Source: Ovis canadensis (taxonomy: Eukaryota > Chordata > Mammalia > Artiodactyla > Bovidae). From it: a DNA stretch of 64,000 nt. Shown here one piece after another: positions 1 to 17,408 of this stretch (position 1 is its first letter; the number at the start of each line of letters is the position of its first letter). Below the pieces are notes generated by a model that had not been told where the DNA came from, made no database searches, and saw only the letters and a list, made by a program, of their open reading frames with translations. Position numbers and translations under genes: made by a program. The stretch lies in assembly GCF_042477335.2 (NCBI RefSeq), contig NC_091247.1, forward strand, positions 231,273,001 to 231,337,000, given 5' to 3'.

Positions 1-1670
1 TTTCCTTCTAAGGAGTAAGTGTCTTTTAATTTCTTGGTTGCAGTTACCATCTGCAGTGATTTTGGAGCCCAGAAAAATAAAATCTGTCACTGTTTCCACT
101 GTTTCCCCATCTATTTGCCATGAAGTGATGGGACCGGATGCCATGATCTTAGTTTTCTGAATACTGAGCTTAAACCCAACTTTTTCACTCTCCTCTTTCA
201 CTTTCATCAAGAGGCCCTTTAGTTCTTCTTCACTTTCTGCCATAAGGGTGGTGTCATCTGCACATCTGAGGCTATTGATATTTCTCCCAGTAATCTTGAT
301 TCCAGCTTGTGCTTCCTTCAGCCCAGCGTTTCTCATGATGTACTCTGCATAGAAGTTAAACAAGCAGGGTAACAATATAAAGCCTTGGCCTACTCCTTTT
401 CCTATTTGGAACCAGTCTGTTGTTCCATGTCCAGTTCTAACTGTTGCTTCCTGACCTGCATACAGATTTCTCAGGAGGTAGGTCAGGTGGTCTGGTATTC
501 CCACCTCTTTAAGAATTTTCCACAGTTTGTTGTAATCTGAACAGTCAAAGGCTTTGGCATAGTCAATAGAGCAGAAATAGATGTTTTTCTGGAACTCTCT
601 TGCTTTTTCCATGATCCAGTGGATGTTGGCAATTTGATCTCTGGTTCCTCTGCCTTTTCTAAATCCAGCGTGAGCATCTGAAAGTTCAAGGTTCATGTAC
701 TGTTGAAGCCCAGATTGGAGAATTGTGAGCATTACTTTACTAGCGTGTGAGATGAGTGCAATTGTGTGGTAGTTTGAGCATTCTTTGGCATTGCCTTTCT
801 TTGGGATTGGAATGAAAATTGACCTTTTCCAGTCCTGTGGCCACTGCTGGGTTTTCCAAATTTGCTTGCATATTGAGTGCAGCACTTTCGCAGCATCATC
901 TTTTACGATTTGAAACAGCTCAACTGGAATTCCATCACCTCCACTAGCTTTGTTCGTAGTGATGCTTTCTAAGGCCCATTGACATCACATTCCAGGATGT
1001 CTGGCTCTAGGTGAGTGATCACAGCATTGTGATTATCTGGGTCATGAAGATCTTTTTTTTGTACAGTTCTGTGTATTCTTGCCACCTCTTCTTAATATCT
1101 TCTGCTTCTGTTAGGTCCCTACCATTTCTGTCCTTTATTGAGCCCATCTTTGCATGAAATGTTCCCTTGGTATCTCTAAATTTTCTTGAAGAGATCTCTC
1201 ATCTTTCCCATTCTATTGTTTTCCTGTATTTCTGTGCAGTGATCACTGAGGAAGGCTTTTGTATCTCTCCTTGCTATTCTTTGGAACTCTACATTCAAAT
1301 GGGTATATCTTTCCTTTTCTCTTTTGCCTTTAGCTTCTCTTCTTTTCACAGCTATTTGTAAGACCTCTTCAGACAACCACTTTGCCTTTCTGCATTTTTC
1401 CCCTTGGGGATGGTCTTGATCCCTGCGTCCTATACACCGTCATGAACCTCTCTCTGTCGTTCTTCAGGCACTCTGTGTGTCAGCTCTAATCCCTTGAATC
1501 TGTTTGTCACTTCCAGTGTATAATTGTAAGGGATTTGATTTAGGTCATACCTGAATGTCCTAGTGGTTTTCCCTACTTTCCTCAATTTAAGTTTGAATTT
1601 GGCAATAAGGAGTTTGTGATCTGAGCCACAGTCAACTCCTGGTCTTATTTATGTTGACTATGTAGAGCTA
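1..1670 (-). repeat. BovB (LINE/RTE) element, antisense, cut by window start
   Basis: The reverse complement reads as BovB reverse transcriptase and flanking sequence; the same sequence is seen on the + strand at 16.2-17.4 kb and 51.0-52.3 kb. RT pieces survive in broken frames, for example about 483-689, without one long ORF, so this copy is dead. The homology fades near 1670, where L1 sequence starts. The 3' end of the element lies before base 1. BovB is the horizontally acquired RTE LINE of ruminants, so this supports the organism call. Confidence 0.9.
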
Positions 1671-3030
1671 TAACCTAACACCATACATAAAGATAAACTC
1701 AAAATGGATTAAAGACCTAAACATAAGACCAGAAACTATTAAACTCTTCGTGGAGAACACAGGCAGGACATTTGATGACATAAATCGAAGCAAGATCTTC
1801 TATGACCCACCTCCTAGAGTAATGGAAATATAAACAAAAATAGACAAGTGGGACCTAATTAAACTTAAAAGCTTTTGCACAGCAAAGGAAACCACAAACA
1901 AGGTGAAAAGACAACCCTCAGAATCGGAGAAAATAATAGCAAAGGAAACAAGTGATAAATAATAAATTTCCAAAATACACAAGCAGCTCATACAACTCAA
2001 TACCAGAAAAGCAAACAACCGAATCAAAAGGTGGGAAAGGGATTCGAAGAGACATTTCTCCAAAGAAGATATACAGATGGCTAACACGCACATGAAAAGA
2101 TGCTCAACATCAGTCATTATTAGAGAAATGCAAATCAAAACCACGATGAGGTAGCACCTCACACCACTCAGAATAGGCATCATCAGAAAGTCTACAGACA
2201 ATTAATGCTGGAGAGGGTGTGGAGAAAAGGGAACAATCTTGCATCGCTGATGGGAATGTAAAATGATGAAAGACGGTATGGAGACTTCTTAAAAAACTCC
2301 TTATAAAACCACCATGGAAGTGAAAGTTAAGTCGCTCAGTCGTGTCCAACTCTTTGCGACCCCGTGGACTGTAGCCCACCAGGCTTCTCCATGGGAGTCT
2401 CCAGGCAAGAATACTAGAGTGGGTTGCCATTTCCTTCTCCAGGGGATCTTCCCGACCCAGGGATCGAACCCACATCTCCCGCATTGTAGACAGACGCTTT
2501 AACCTCTGAGCCACCATATGACCCAGCAGTCCCACTCCTAGGTATATATCCTGAGGAAATAAAAACTGAAAAAGACACATGAATCCCAATGTTCATTCCA
2601 GCACTACCTACGATAGCTGCAACATGGAAGCAACTTAGATGTCCGTCGACAGATGAATGGATAAAGAAGCTGTGGCACAGATATACATGGACGACTACTC
2701 AGCCATAAAGAGGAACGCATTTGAATCTGTTCTGATGAGGTGGATGAAACTAGGGCCTATTATACAGAGTGAAGTAGTAAGTCAGAGAAAGATAAATATC
2801 ATATACTGACACATATATATGGGATCTGAAGAGATGACACTGATGAATTTATTTTCTGGGCAGCAGTGGAGAAAGAGAGAGAACAGACCTATGGACACGG
2901 TGGGAGGGGAGGAGGGAGAAGGGGAGATGTACGGAGAGACTAACGTGGAAATTCACAATACCATAGTGAGATAGACAGGCAATGGGAATTCGCTGCATGA
3001 CTCAGGGGACTGAATCAGGGGCTCTGCCAC
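1671..3030 (+). repeat. L1 LINE 3' portion (ORF2 C-terminus and 3' UTR)
   Basis: The segment follows the end of L1 ORF2 and its 3' region in the sense orientation (the 'aaactcaaaatggatt' and 'gatgaatggataaa' type blocks). It is 5' truncated and interrupted by a Bov-tA SINE at 2316-2510. It has no intact frame. It abuts antisense BovB on the left and GC-rich repeats on the right. Confidence 0.85.
2316..2510 (+). repeat. Bov-tA SINE inserted in L1
   Basis: A tRNA-derived ruminant SINE: sense Bov-tA start ('gaagtgaaagt...cgctcagtcgtgtc') through the 'gatcttcccgacccagggatcgaac' block. It sits inside the L1 and is flanked by a short direct repeat 'ccaccat' (2309-2315 and 2511-2517) that also belongs to the L1 sequence, consistent with target-primed insertion after the L1. 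Confidence 0.9.
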
Positions 3031-3039
3031 AGGCGGAGG

Positions 3040-3125
3040 GTGGGGCGGAGCGGGAGACGGGAGGCAGGGGACGGGAGGCAGGGGACGGGAGGGTGGGGTG
3101 GGCCGGGAGACGGGAGGAGGGGACA
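3040..3125. repeat. G-rich minisatellite (about 13-bp unit)
   Basis: Imperfect tandem copies of a 'gggacgggaggca' type unit. The G-runs could form G-quadruplexes. It lies between a sense L1 3' end and an antisense L1 fragment. Confidence 0.7.
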
Positions 3126-3159
3126 GGGCTGTGCCTCTGGCTGATTCTCGTTCATGTGT

Positions 3160-4200
3160 GACAGAGAAGCAGAAACTTTGACTTCTTCTCCCATCTGGAT
3201 CTTTTCATTTCTCCTTCTTCTCCAGTTGTCTTAGGTAGGACTTCCAGGACTGTTCTGAATAACTGTGGTGAGAGTGGACACCCTTGTCTGGGTCCTGATC
3301 TTACAGGGAGTGCTTTTAGGTTTTCACCATTGAGAAGAATGTTTGCTGTGGGCTTTTCATATATGGCCTTTACCCTGTTGAAGTAGGTTCCTTCTGTGCC
3401 CATTTTTTGGAGCATTTTTATCATAAATGGATGCTGAATTTTGTCAAAGGCTTTTTCTGTATCTATTGAGATGATCATCTGGTTTTTATCTTTCAATTTG
3501 TTGATATGGTATATCACATTGATTGATGTGCATATATTGAAGAATCCTTGCATCCCTGGAATAAACCCAACTTGATCGTGGGATATGAGCTTTTTAATGT
3601 GTTCTGTTTAAAAATTCTGTTTGCTAGAATTTGTTGAGAATTTTTGCATCTATGTTCATCAATGATACTGGCCTGTAATTCTCTTTTTTTGTCTTGTCTT
3701 TACCTGGTTTTAGTATCAGGGTAATTGTGGCCTCATAGAATGAGTTTGGAAGTATTCCTTCCTCTGCAATTTTTTGGAAGAATTTCAGAAAAATAGGCAT
3801 TAGCTCTTCTCTAAATGTTTGATAGAATTGCCCTGTGAAGCCATTGGCCCTGGGGTTTTGTTTTTTGGGAGACTTTTGATCACTGTTTCGATTTCAGTGT
3901 TTGTGACTGGGTTGTTCATGATTTCTGTTTCTTCCTGGTGCAGTCCTGGGAGGTCGATCTTCTCTCAGTACCTGTCCATTTCCTCTAGGTTGTCCATTTT
4001 ACTAGCATATGGTTGCTCATAATATTCTCTTATGATCCTTTGTATTTCTGTTGCCTGTTATGACCTCTTCTTTTTCATTTCTAATTTTGTTGATTTCATT
4101 TTTCTCCCTTTTTTTCTTGATGAGTCTGGCTAGTGGTTTGTCAATTTTGTTGATCTTCTCAAAGAACCGGTTTTTAGTTTTATTAATCCTTGCTCTGTAG
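3160..4200 (-). repeat. L1 LINE ORF2 fragment, antisense
   Basis: A minus-strand ORF at 3152-3553 is clearly L1 ORF2 reverse transcriptase, with motifs such as '[13 protein letters not shown]' and '[10 protein letters not shown]'. Upstream RT/endonuclease sequence continues to about 4200 with stops and frameshifts. It is a 5' truncated dead copy in the opposite orientation to the L1 at 1671-3030. Confidence 0.85.
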
Positions 4201-5358
4201 TTTTATTTTTAAGTTACATGGTTTTTGTGTACACTCAGGCACGTTTTTATCGTTACACACGCATAGAAGACTTCCAAAAGCACTGCACACCAGGAACATC
4301 ATTCCTTCGTGATCTTTGTGCAGGTTACAAGGGTATCTTTTAATGTACAATCAGTAGGTCCATAAATACCTGGTATTATGTGCCGGGTATTGTTCTAGGC
4401 TCTACATTTTATTTTCAAGACTAAAATAGAAGTGGTTTTATTTATCATTGTATTTCCATTAATAAGAAAAACCCTTCATGCCACAGGTTACAGCTTGTAA
4501 CTTATAATTCTGTGCTGTTGGAATTTGCTTTTTTGAGCATGCTTTGACTTGATAGTAAATACAAATTTTTAAGTTATATCTGACATATATAAACCTTTTT
4601 ACTACCTTGTTGCCCCTCTCCAAAAATGGAGAACTTATAGCTTTAGAATGCCTACACAACCACAGAAAATTCTCTAAAGGTTTCCATTAAAATCATCTGC
4701 TATGTGACTGATAGTTGAACTCAGTTTTGCTCCAAAAAATAGAAGGAGGTCTTCACTGAACAAAGGTGCAATGTCATCTGCAAAACTGTGTTTTCACCTC
4801 ATTTCCTGGCCCATCCCACTGCCCGATTCTCAGGAAGTATTGCTGTTGTGGTGGATCACAGTCCTGATGAGCTGAATCTTAGCACTTTAAATACAGAGCA
4901 TTGTCCTGTTACAGATTAGCCAGCTTGCAGACAAAGCACCCAGCCAAGGTAGAATTGCAGGGAGTGGATTCACCTTCCCGGCTAAACGACTGAAAATCAG
5001 ACAGAATATGTGAAGCAGCAGGTTCAGACCTTGAGCAGTGATTCCTGAGAGGAGAAACGAGAAGCAGCCACTGCAGTCACCCCAGCCCCCGCCACCAGCC
5101 TTCAGAGCCCCAGGCCAGGGAGCCCAGAGCCAGAGCCCGTGTGTGCCTCATGGAGAAGGCAGCGTTTTCACTAAATGGCCAGTGGTGTGTTTTGATCGAC
5201 TTCAAATGGAGATGGAATTGGGAAAGATACTGCTTCTGTGAAAATACCCGCTTTTCGCCATTAGTGGTACACTCATTCAGCTCTGATCTTCATATTCCAG
5301 TAAGTTATTTTGTTCTCACTGTTAAACAAAAAAAAGAACACAAAAAGCCTTGCACAGG
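4201..5358. other. Unassigned stretch, probably MOV10L1 intron
   Basis: AT-rich at first, GC-richer after about 5040. The piece around 5140-5300 has short open frames, but none matches MOV10L1 as I know it and no acceptor/donor pair is convincing. I see no repeat I can name. An upstream MOV10L1 exon here cannot be excluded. Confidence 0.4.
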
Positions 5359-5464
5359 ACTTTCCTGGTGGTCCAGTGGTTAAGACTCTACGCTCCCAAT
5401 GAAGGGGGCCTGGGCTCAACCCCTAGTCAGGGACGAAGACTCCGCGTGCTGCAGCTAGGAGCTC
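5359..5464 (+). repeat. CHR-type tRNA-derived SINE (5' part)
   Basis: Begins with the hallmark 'ggactttcctggtggtccag' head and has a B-box-like 'ggctcaacccctagtcaggg'. The 3' part appears to have been expanded into the tandem array at 5465-5719. Confidence 0.8.
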
Positions 5465-5719
5465 CACGCCACGACCAGGGCCCAGCGCAGCCGAGCAAGT
5501 AAACCAAAGAAAGACACTCAGGACAGTGAGAAGACGAGCGGCGGGCTGCCAGTCACGCCACGACCAGGGCCCAGCGCAGCCGGACGAGTAAACTACAGAA
5601 AAAACACGCAGTGAGAAGGCGAGCGTGGACTGCGAGTCACGCCACGACCAGGGCCCAGCGCAGCCGCGCAAGTAAACCAAGGAGACACTCAGTGAGAAGG
5701 CGAGCGGCGGGCTGCGGGT
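5465..5719 (+). repeat. Three-copy tandem repeat (89, 84, 82 bp)
   Basis: Three copies start at 5465, 5554 and 5638, each beginning 'cacgccacgaccagggccca', continuing through 'agtaaac' and ending in a 'gtgagaaggcgagcg' type block. The unit resembles the 3' half of a CHR SINE, so the array probably arose by duplication of a SINE tail. Length variation between individuals is likely. Confidence 0.85.
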
Positions 5720-5799
5720 CATGGCATCTGGTACAGCAGTTGTGTCGAGACTGCATGTTGAAGAGTTTCCAGATTCAATAGTGAAAAAGTTTTAATGAG

Positions 5800-6480
5800 C
5801 CAATACCTGAGCAGACGGTGTACAGATGAACCACGTACAGGTGACAAGACCGTGAGAAGATGCTCAGTGTTAGTTGTTAGGGAAACACACAGCCACAGTG
5901 AGACCCCACCACACGCCTGTTAACGTGGCTACACTCTGGGGCAAGGGAGCCTCACTGCACTCGCTGGTGGGAACACAGACCGGCCTGGACACAGGGCATG
6001 AGTGCCTGAGCAGGAGATGGCCCGCAGCGCGCAGTGCAGGCGTCTCCCCGGGGGCAGTGGGAGCGCGTACACAGCAGCCTCCCTGGCAGTGGCCCAGACC
6101 CAGAAACAGTCCCTGTCCATCCACGGACGGCAGGCCAGCACTCAGCTTGTTCTCACCATGAGTGTCTTCTCAGCAAGAAAGAGGGTAACGTCTGCGTACA
6201 CACAGCCCAAAGGGGTCTCCAGACCTCCTGTTGCACCACGTGGAGATGTCAGAAAGCCTGCGTCTGTGCGCTTCTATGGATAGAACATTCTGGAATGTGC
6301 GCATCAGTCTGCAACAGCAGGAGGGTGTATGGGGGTGCTTGGGGATTGAGAGGCAGACTTGCTTTTTGTGGTGATGGGTTCACGGGTGTGTGTGTGTCCA
6401 GACCTGTCCAGCTACATGCTTTGGAGGCCCACTCCTTACTGTGTGGTTAGTTTTCTGTAAAACTGAGATGATGTTGGGAG
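5800..6480 (+). repeat. Old, diverged L1 3' fragment
   Basis: The piece near 5850-5935 follows the L1 3' ORF2 block ('agaagatgctcagtgttag...ccacagtgagacccc'), heavily mutated. Weaker resemblance to the L1 3' region continues to about 6480. Limits are approximate. Confidence 0.55.
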
Positions 6481-7153
6481 GGTGGATTGCTGTGATCTCT
6501 TGGACTAAAATTTGGTAAAAGATAAAAACTTTTCAGTGTGAAAACCTGTATAGAAATTTTACTTTGGAAATTAACACTGTGAAAGTAGTCAGGTGATTGC
6601 ACAATCGTATATGTGCAGAGCTGTTTATTACCACGTTGATTATAATGAGAAATTTGAAAAATAGTTCCGTTGGTCCAGGTCAGATTCAGTTTATGTTTCC
6701 AGTTTATGTGCAAAACCAATTCCTCAGCACGATCCTGACCCAGTAAACGAGGGAGCAGCCCCAGGGCCGCCTCGTACCCAAGGGGCAGGTGAGGGTCTGC
6801 CTGGGGCCAAGTCCTTGCCGAGCTCACAGGGCCTCTTCACACACACAGAGGACCTGGGGTCCCGGGGAGCAAGGGCCATGCCTGCGGTCAGCCCTTGCGG
6901 GTTCTCCTCGCAGATGAGCAGGCTGTACAAGGAGAGTGTACATCCTGGACTCAAGGAGAATATAGTCCTTTTAGCAGTTTTTATTAGATATTCTGCATTC
7001 TCATTACATCTGAAAGGGATGACCTGTGATCTCTGCGGAGAGCCGTTAAGTCAATAAAACAAGCATTTGATGATGGCTTACATTCACACTTTAAGCCTAC
7101 GTGAACACAAAGCTTTCTTTTTAAGCAATTTTTTTGGTGTGATTTTTTTCTAG
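6481..7153. other. Unassigned intronic stretch before first recognised MOV10L1 exon
   Basis: No repeat or exon recognised. A pyrimidine tract and acceptor at 7141-7153 define the next exon. Confidence 0.5.
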
Positions 7154-12965
<5,812 letters not shown>

Positions 12966-13110
12966 GCGCCACGTCTCCTGGGCTGCAGCAGCCAGCCTCC
13001 ATCTGGCCCTGGGGCGACATTTCCAGTCTGCGTTCCTTTGCCTCGCACAGCTTCATAAGAAACTTCAGTGTCCCTCGTAAAGCCACCTTGGGAAGCGGGG
13101 CGGCCACCAG

Positions 13111-13240
13111 CCCCTCCGCAGTGGTCCCGTGGGCACCTGAGCCCCCACGGGGAGCCCCACCCACTGGCCCCTGCCTCTTTGCGTCTGCAGCCGTGGCTGG
13201 GTGTGAGGCTGCCCATCCCTGCCCAGCAGAGCTCTGTTGA
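13111..13240 (+). other. Candidate alternative last coding exon of MOV10L1
   Basis: If the donor at 12962 is used, this segment (acceptor at 13109-13110, or at 13094-13095 in the same frame) continues the reading frame for about 43 codons to TGA at 13238-13240. The new tail begins 'NPSAVVPW', which resembles the 'PSYPVVPE' piece I recall from the human MOV10L1 C-terminus. The acceptor has a weak polypyrimidine tract, so this is a proposal. Confidence 0.5.
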
Positions 13241-13413
13241 GAAAGGGCAGCCAGAGGCCAGCTCCACCCCCGAGGGGCGCTGTCTGGGATGCAGGCTGCC
13301 TGGACTCCAGCCTTGGCTGCGGGTGTGGGGCCCCTGGTCTGACACCCGCTCCCGCTGCGGGCAGCTCCACACCTGCCTGCCCCTGCCCCGGGCAGTCCTG
13401 CAGCTGTCACCAA

Positions 13414-13419
13414 AATAAA
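13414..13419 (+). terminator. MOV10L1 polyadenylation signal AATAAA
   Basis: Canonical hexamer about 450 bp after the stop at 12965 and about 175 bp after the alternative stop. A GT-rich stretch follows. It marks the probable 3' end of MOV10L1. Confidence 0.75.
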
Positions 13420-13835
13420 CGCTCGAGTGGGATACCTGTGAGGCGTGTGCCTCAGATGTGTAGGTGTTGGGGGATGGCCAGGCTTTCACGTGTCCTCCAG
13501 GCCCTTGAGCCACTTCCCCGTCCCGTGCCGGCTCTGCCCGAAGGCAGGCTGGTCGGGCAGGGGGCGCAGGCATCCTGCCAACCCACTTCCTGGTGCAGCT
13601 AGGCAGGGCCACGGAGACCTTCCCGTGAATTCCGCAAAGGTGGAGTGTGGAGTCTGTGGCAGGAGGGACGAGGCAGGGAATGTCCACACCGGAGTTCCCA
13701 CAGCTGTCCCAGGACCCTGGTGCACACACCCTGTGACAGCTGCTGCCACCCCCAGTCCCAGAAGGGCCCTGTCCCTTATTGACAGCTGTGAGCACAGGAC
13801 GTGCCCTCATCCCAGCTCACAGGTGGGAAAGTTCA
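13420..13835. other. Intergenic, nothing recognised
   Basis: GC-rich sequence after the MOV10L1 polyA signal, with no repeat or exon I can identify. Confidence 0.5.
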
Positions 13836-14095
13836 GGTCCTGGTGGTCCAGCCTGGCACCCACTGGGGCCCCAGTGGTGGGGCCCAATGCAGGAGACATG
13901 GGTTTGATCCCCGACCTGGGAAGACAGCACATGCTGTGAAGAGCTTAGCCCTGCGCCTCAGCTGTTGGGCCCCTGCTCTAGAGCCCACAAGCCCTAGCGC
14001 CCGCATTCCCCAAGAGGAGCCAGCGCAGTGTGAAGCCTGGGCGCCACAGCTAGAGAGAAGTCCACGCTCGGCGCTGAAGACCCGGGCTGCCAGAA
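13836..14095 (+). repeat. CHR-type SINE, diverged
   Basis: Recognisable blocks 'caatgcaggagacatgggtt', 'gatccccgacctgggaag' and 'gctctagagccca' in the CHR SINE order, with several indels. Confidence 0.75.
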
Positions 14096-14690
14096 GGTCG
14101 TTCAGAGCGCGGCTCCTCCCCAGCACGCTGTCGATGTTCCCTTTCCATGGCAACCTTTTCGGTGTCTCCAGCGGAATCAAAAAGCCATTGTGATTTGACG
14201 CTCGCCTTTGTCCACTTGACGAGGACCCCAGCCAGCTGTCCCTTCACAGCTGGAAGCCTTGTGTTATTGCTCCCTCCACAGAACCACACCCCAGTGCAGA
14301 AGGGGCTCAGGTGAAAATCGAGGCCATCACAGAGGGTCTGTTCCTCCCGGGCACATGGTGGGCTGGGGCCGGCCAAGCCCTCTTCCAACAAAGTGCCGCT
14401 GGGTTTGAGCGCAGCAGCTCACAGCTGCACTCCCTCCAAAGATGCCTGTGCCCCCACCCCTGGCAGTGGCTGCCTCTTGCCAGAGTGAGGGGAGCTGACC
14501 AGGGCAGAGCTCCCAGCCTACCTACCACCCAAGTTCAGGTTGAAGCGTCCCTCTGCTGCATTGTGCGTTGAGACGGGTGTGGTTACTGCAGCGAGACTCA
14601 GCCTGGCCTGTCCTGCCCGGCATTTGCTGCTGCTCCAGACAAGTGCGGTCAGTCCCCTGCATGTGGACAAGCCCTGTTCTAAGAGCTGTT
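14096..14690. other. Intergenic, nothing recognised
   Basis: No clear exon or named repeat. The right-hand part may be the outer edge of the Tigger transposon that follows. Confidence 0.4.
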
Positions 14691-14699
14691 CCATAAGCT

Positions 14700-16212
14700 G
14701 AACGGTGTTTGCCTGAGTACCCGGGTAACACAATTGACCATGTGGTGCTGGGCTGTAATAGCTTTATGATACTTTGCATACAAACAGTATGTAAAAAACA
14801 GGATGAGAGCCAGCATACAGGGACTGGCATCGCGTGAACAGGCAGGCAGAGTTACCGATGAGGAGGAAGACGAGGCGAGAGATGGCTGAGCTGAAGCAGT
14901 GCCAGCCCCCGGAGACAGGCCGCGGTGTCGCTCACATCTGCTGCCGATGGCACAGGCTCTGGTTCCATGCCGGGTCAAAGTCTGTGCCTTGAAGAAACGG
15001 CCCAGTGATGTCTGGGCCAGAGCTCTTCTTTTATCGACATAGGTGGCACAGTAGCCCTGCACATGTAATTCTGAACGGCTGCCACAAACAAGAACAGTGT
15101 CTCCTCCAACAGAGCATCCTCTGCCACTTCCTGTAGGCCGACACTCTCCAGCTCGTCTGTCCCTCCTCCTGCCTCTCCCCCTCCTTTCTCTGGGCCTCGG
15201 TTCCCTCAGGTCTTCCTTAGTGAGGCCCCCATGCTGCGCAGCAAGGAGCTGAGTGAAGCCGTCCTCTTGCAGATCAGCCCTGGCGTCTCACTGAGGGTCA
15301 CTGAGCTGCTGAAGGTCTCTTTGGACTCCTCATCCACCTTCTCATACCCACAAACATGGTGAACTAGAGGCAGAGGGTCTTTGAAAGCTCACTCGTGGTA
15401 ATGGCCATCGACCTCACGCCAGGCACAGTGTGTTCATGGCCCTGTAGGTGTTGCAGTCCTTCCAAAACTCACAGGTCGCTCCTGGTGCATCAGTTGCCTT
15501 TACTTCCTGATGAAAAGTCTGACGGAAGTGATACTTCTTGAAAGTCAATAAAGGTCTCCCTGGTCCATAGGTTGGACGAGTGACATGCACTGCTTCGACG
15601 TTGGGAAGACAACTGTCCATGAGCCGGGGTGGCCTGGAGCATTGTCAGCAGTGAATGTTGAATGGGACGTCCTTCTCCATACAGTATGTCTCTGCCTCTG
15701 GGATAAAGTGGGAAAACCCGTCCTGGAAAACAGGCCGTAACCAGGCTTTGGGGTTACTTTTCCACACAACAGGAAGAGAGCCCTTGGCTATGTTTTTCAG
15801 GGCTCGTGGGCTCTCTGAGTGGTAAATTAAGAGAGGCTTCAGCTTCATGTTACCGGAAGCATTGCCACCAACCCGCAGAGTCAGCCTGTACTTTGCTGCT
15901 TTATAGCCTGCCATCAGCTTTTCCTCCTTACCGATGTAATTTCAGCCTGGCATCCTCTTCTGGTATAGTCCTGTCTCATCCAGTTTAAAAACCTGCTCTA
16001 GTAAATACACCCCTTCATCAATAATTTCTCAAAGCAGGTCAGGAAATTCCCAGCAGCTACCATATCCCACCCACTTTTACGTTGTGAAGGTTGACGCTGG
16101 CTCTAGCCTTGAACCCGTGAAATCAGCCATGGCTGGCATTAAAGGATAGACCCTCCGATTCTCCCCTGTGGGTCTTCAGGTCTTCACACAGGCTTTTAGC
16201 TCTCTCTTAAAA
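14700..16212 (-). mobile_element. Tigger (pogo/Tc1-mariner) DNA transposon, 3' part, antisense
   Basis: The minus strand encodes a decayed Tigger/TIGD-type DDE transposase. A 15645-15914 frame has 'YRLTLRVGGNASGNMKLKPL' followed by 'YHSESPRALKN', and an overlapping frame has 'DNAPGHPGSW' and 'QPMDQGDLY', the region holding the catalytic Asp residues. Frameshifts and stops break it into at least four pieces, so it is a fossil. The N-terminal half lies at 17409-17700, separated by a BovB insertion. The exact outer end at about 14.7 kb is uncertain. The element predates the BovB. Confidence 0.8.
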
Positions 16213-17408
16213 CGTGAACCGTGAACTCCCTGACGTTCAAGCTGGTTATAGAAAAGGCAGAGGAACCAAAGATCAAATTGCCAACATCTGCTGGATCATG
16301 GAAAAAGCAAGAGAGTTCCAGAAAAACATCTACTTCTGCTTTATTGACTATGCCAAAGCCTTTGTGTGGATCACAATAAACTGTGGACAATTCTGAAAGA
16401 GATGGGAATACCAGACCACCTGACCTGCCTCTTGAGAAATCTGTATGCAGGTCAGGAAGCAACAGTTAGAACTGGACATGGAACAACAGACTGGTTCCAA
16501 ATAGGAAAAGGAGGACGTCAAGGCTGTATATTGTCACCCTGCTTATTTAACTTATATGCAGAGTAGAAACGCTGGACTGGAAGAAACACAAGCTGGAATC
16601 AAGATTGCCAGGAGAAATATCAATAACCTCAGCTAGGCAGATGACACCACCCTTATGGCAGAAAGTGAAGAGGAACTAAAAAGCCTCTTGATGAAAGTGA
16701 AAGAGGAGAGTGAAAAAGTTGGCTTAAAGCTCAACATTCAGAAAACGAAGATTGTGGCATCTGGTCCCATCACTTCATGGGAAATAGATGGGGAAACAGT
16801 AGAAACAGTGTCAGACTTTTTTGGGGGGGCTCCAAAATCAATCCAGATGGTGACTGCAGCCATGAAATTAAAAGACGCTTACTCCTTGGGAGGAAAGTTA
16901 TGACCAACCTAGACAGCATATTAAAAAGCAGAGACATTACTTTGCTGACTAAGGTCCGTCTGCTCAAGGCTATGGTTTTTCCAGTGGTCATGTATGGATG
17001 TGAGAGTTGGACCGTGAAGAAGGCTGAGCGCCGAAGAATGGATGCTTTTGAACTGTGGTGTTGGAGAAGACTCTTGAGAGTCCCTTGGACTGCAAGGAGA
17101 TCCAACCAGTCCATTCTAAAGGAGATCAGCCCTGGGATTTCTTTGGAAGGAATGATGCTGAAGCTGAGACTCCAGTACTTTGGCCACCTGATGCGAAGAG
17201 TTGACTCATTGGAAAAGACTCTGATGCTGGGAGGGATTGGGGGCAGGAGGAGAAGGGGACGGCAGAGGATGAGATGGCTGGATGGCATCACGGACTCGAC
17301 GGATGTGAGTCTGAGTGAACTCCGGGAGATGGTGATGGACAGGGAGGCCTGGCGTGCTGCGATTGATGGGGTCGCAAAGAGTTGGACACGACTGAGCGAC
17401 TGAACTGA
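16213..17408 (+). repeat. BovB LINE, 5' truncated, inserted in Tigger transposon
   Basis: Sense BovB from within the RT domain to the 3' end 'gactgagcgactgaactgaa'. The RT reads as 'DVQAGYRKGRGTKDQIANI' at first. The tyrosine codon of the YADD catalytic box is mutated to TAG (about 16634-16636) and frameshifts follow. A 208-codon frame at 16777-17403 covers the C-terminal part. It is inactive. I find no clean target-site duplication. Confidence 0.9.

Noticed and set aside
5140-5310. Possible upstream MOV10L1 exon ending at 'tattccag|taag'
   Set aside because: No matching family sequence in any frame, and the expected acceptor/donor order is wrong (an AG followed by intron-like DNA).
15645-15914. 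Protein-like ORF that could be taken for a host gene
   Set aside because: It is a piece of Tigger transposase with surrounding frameshifts, not a domesticated gene.
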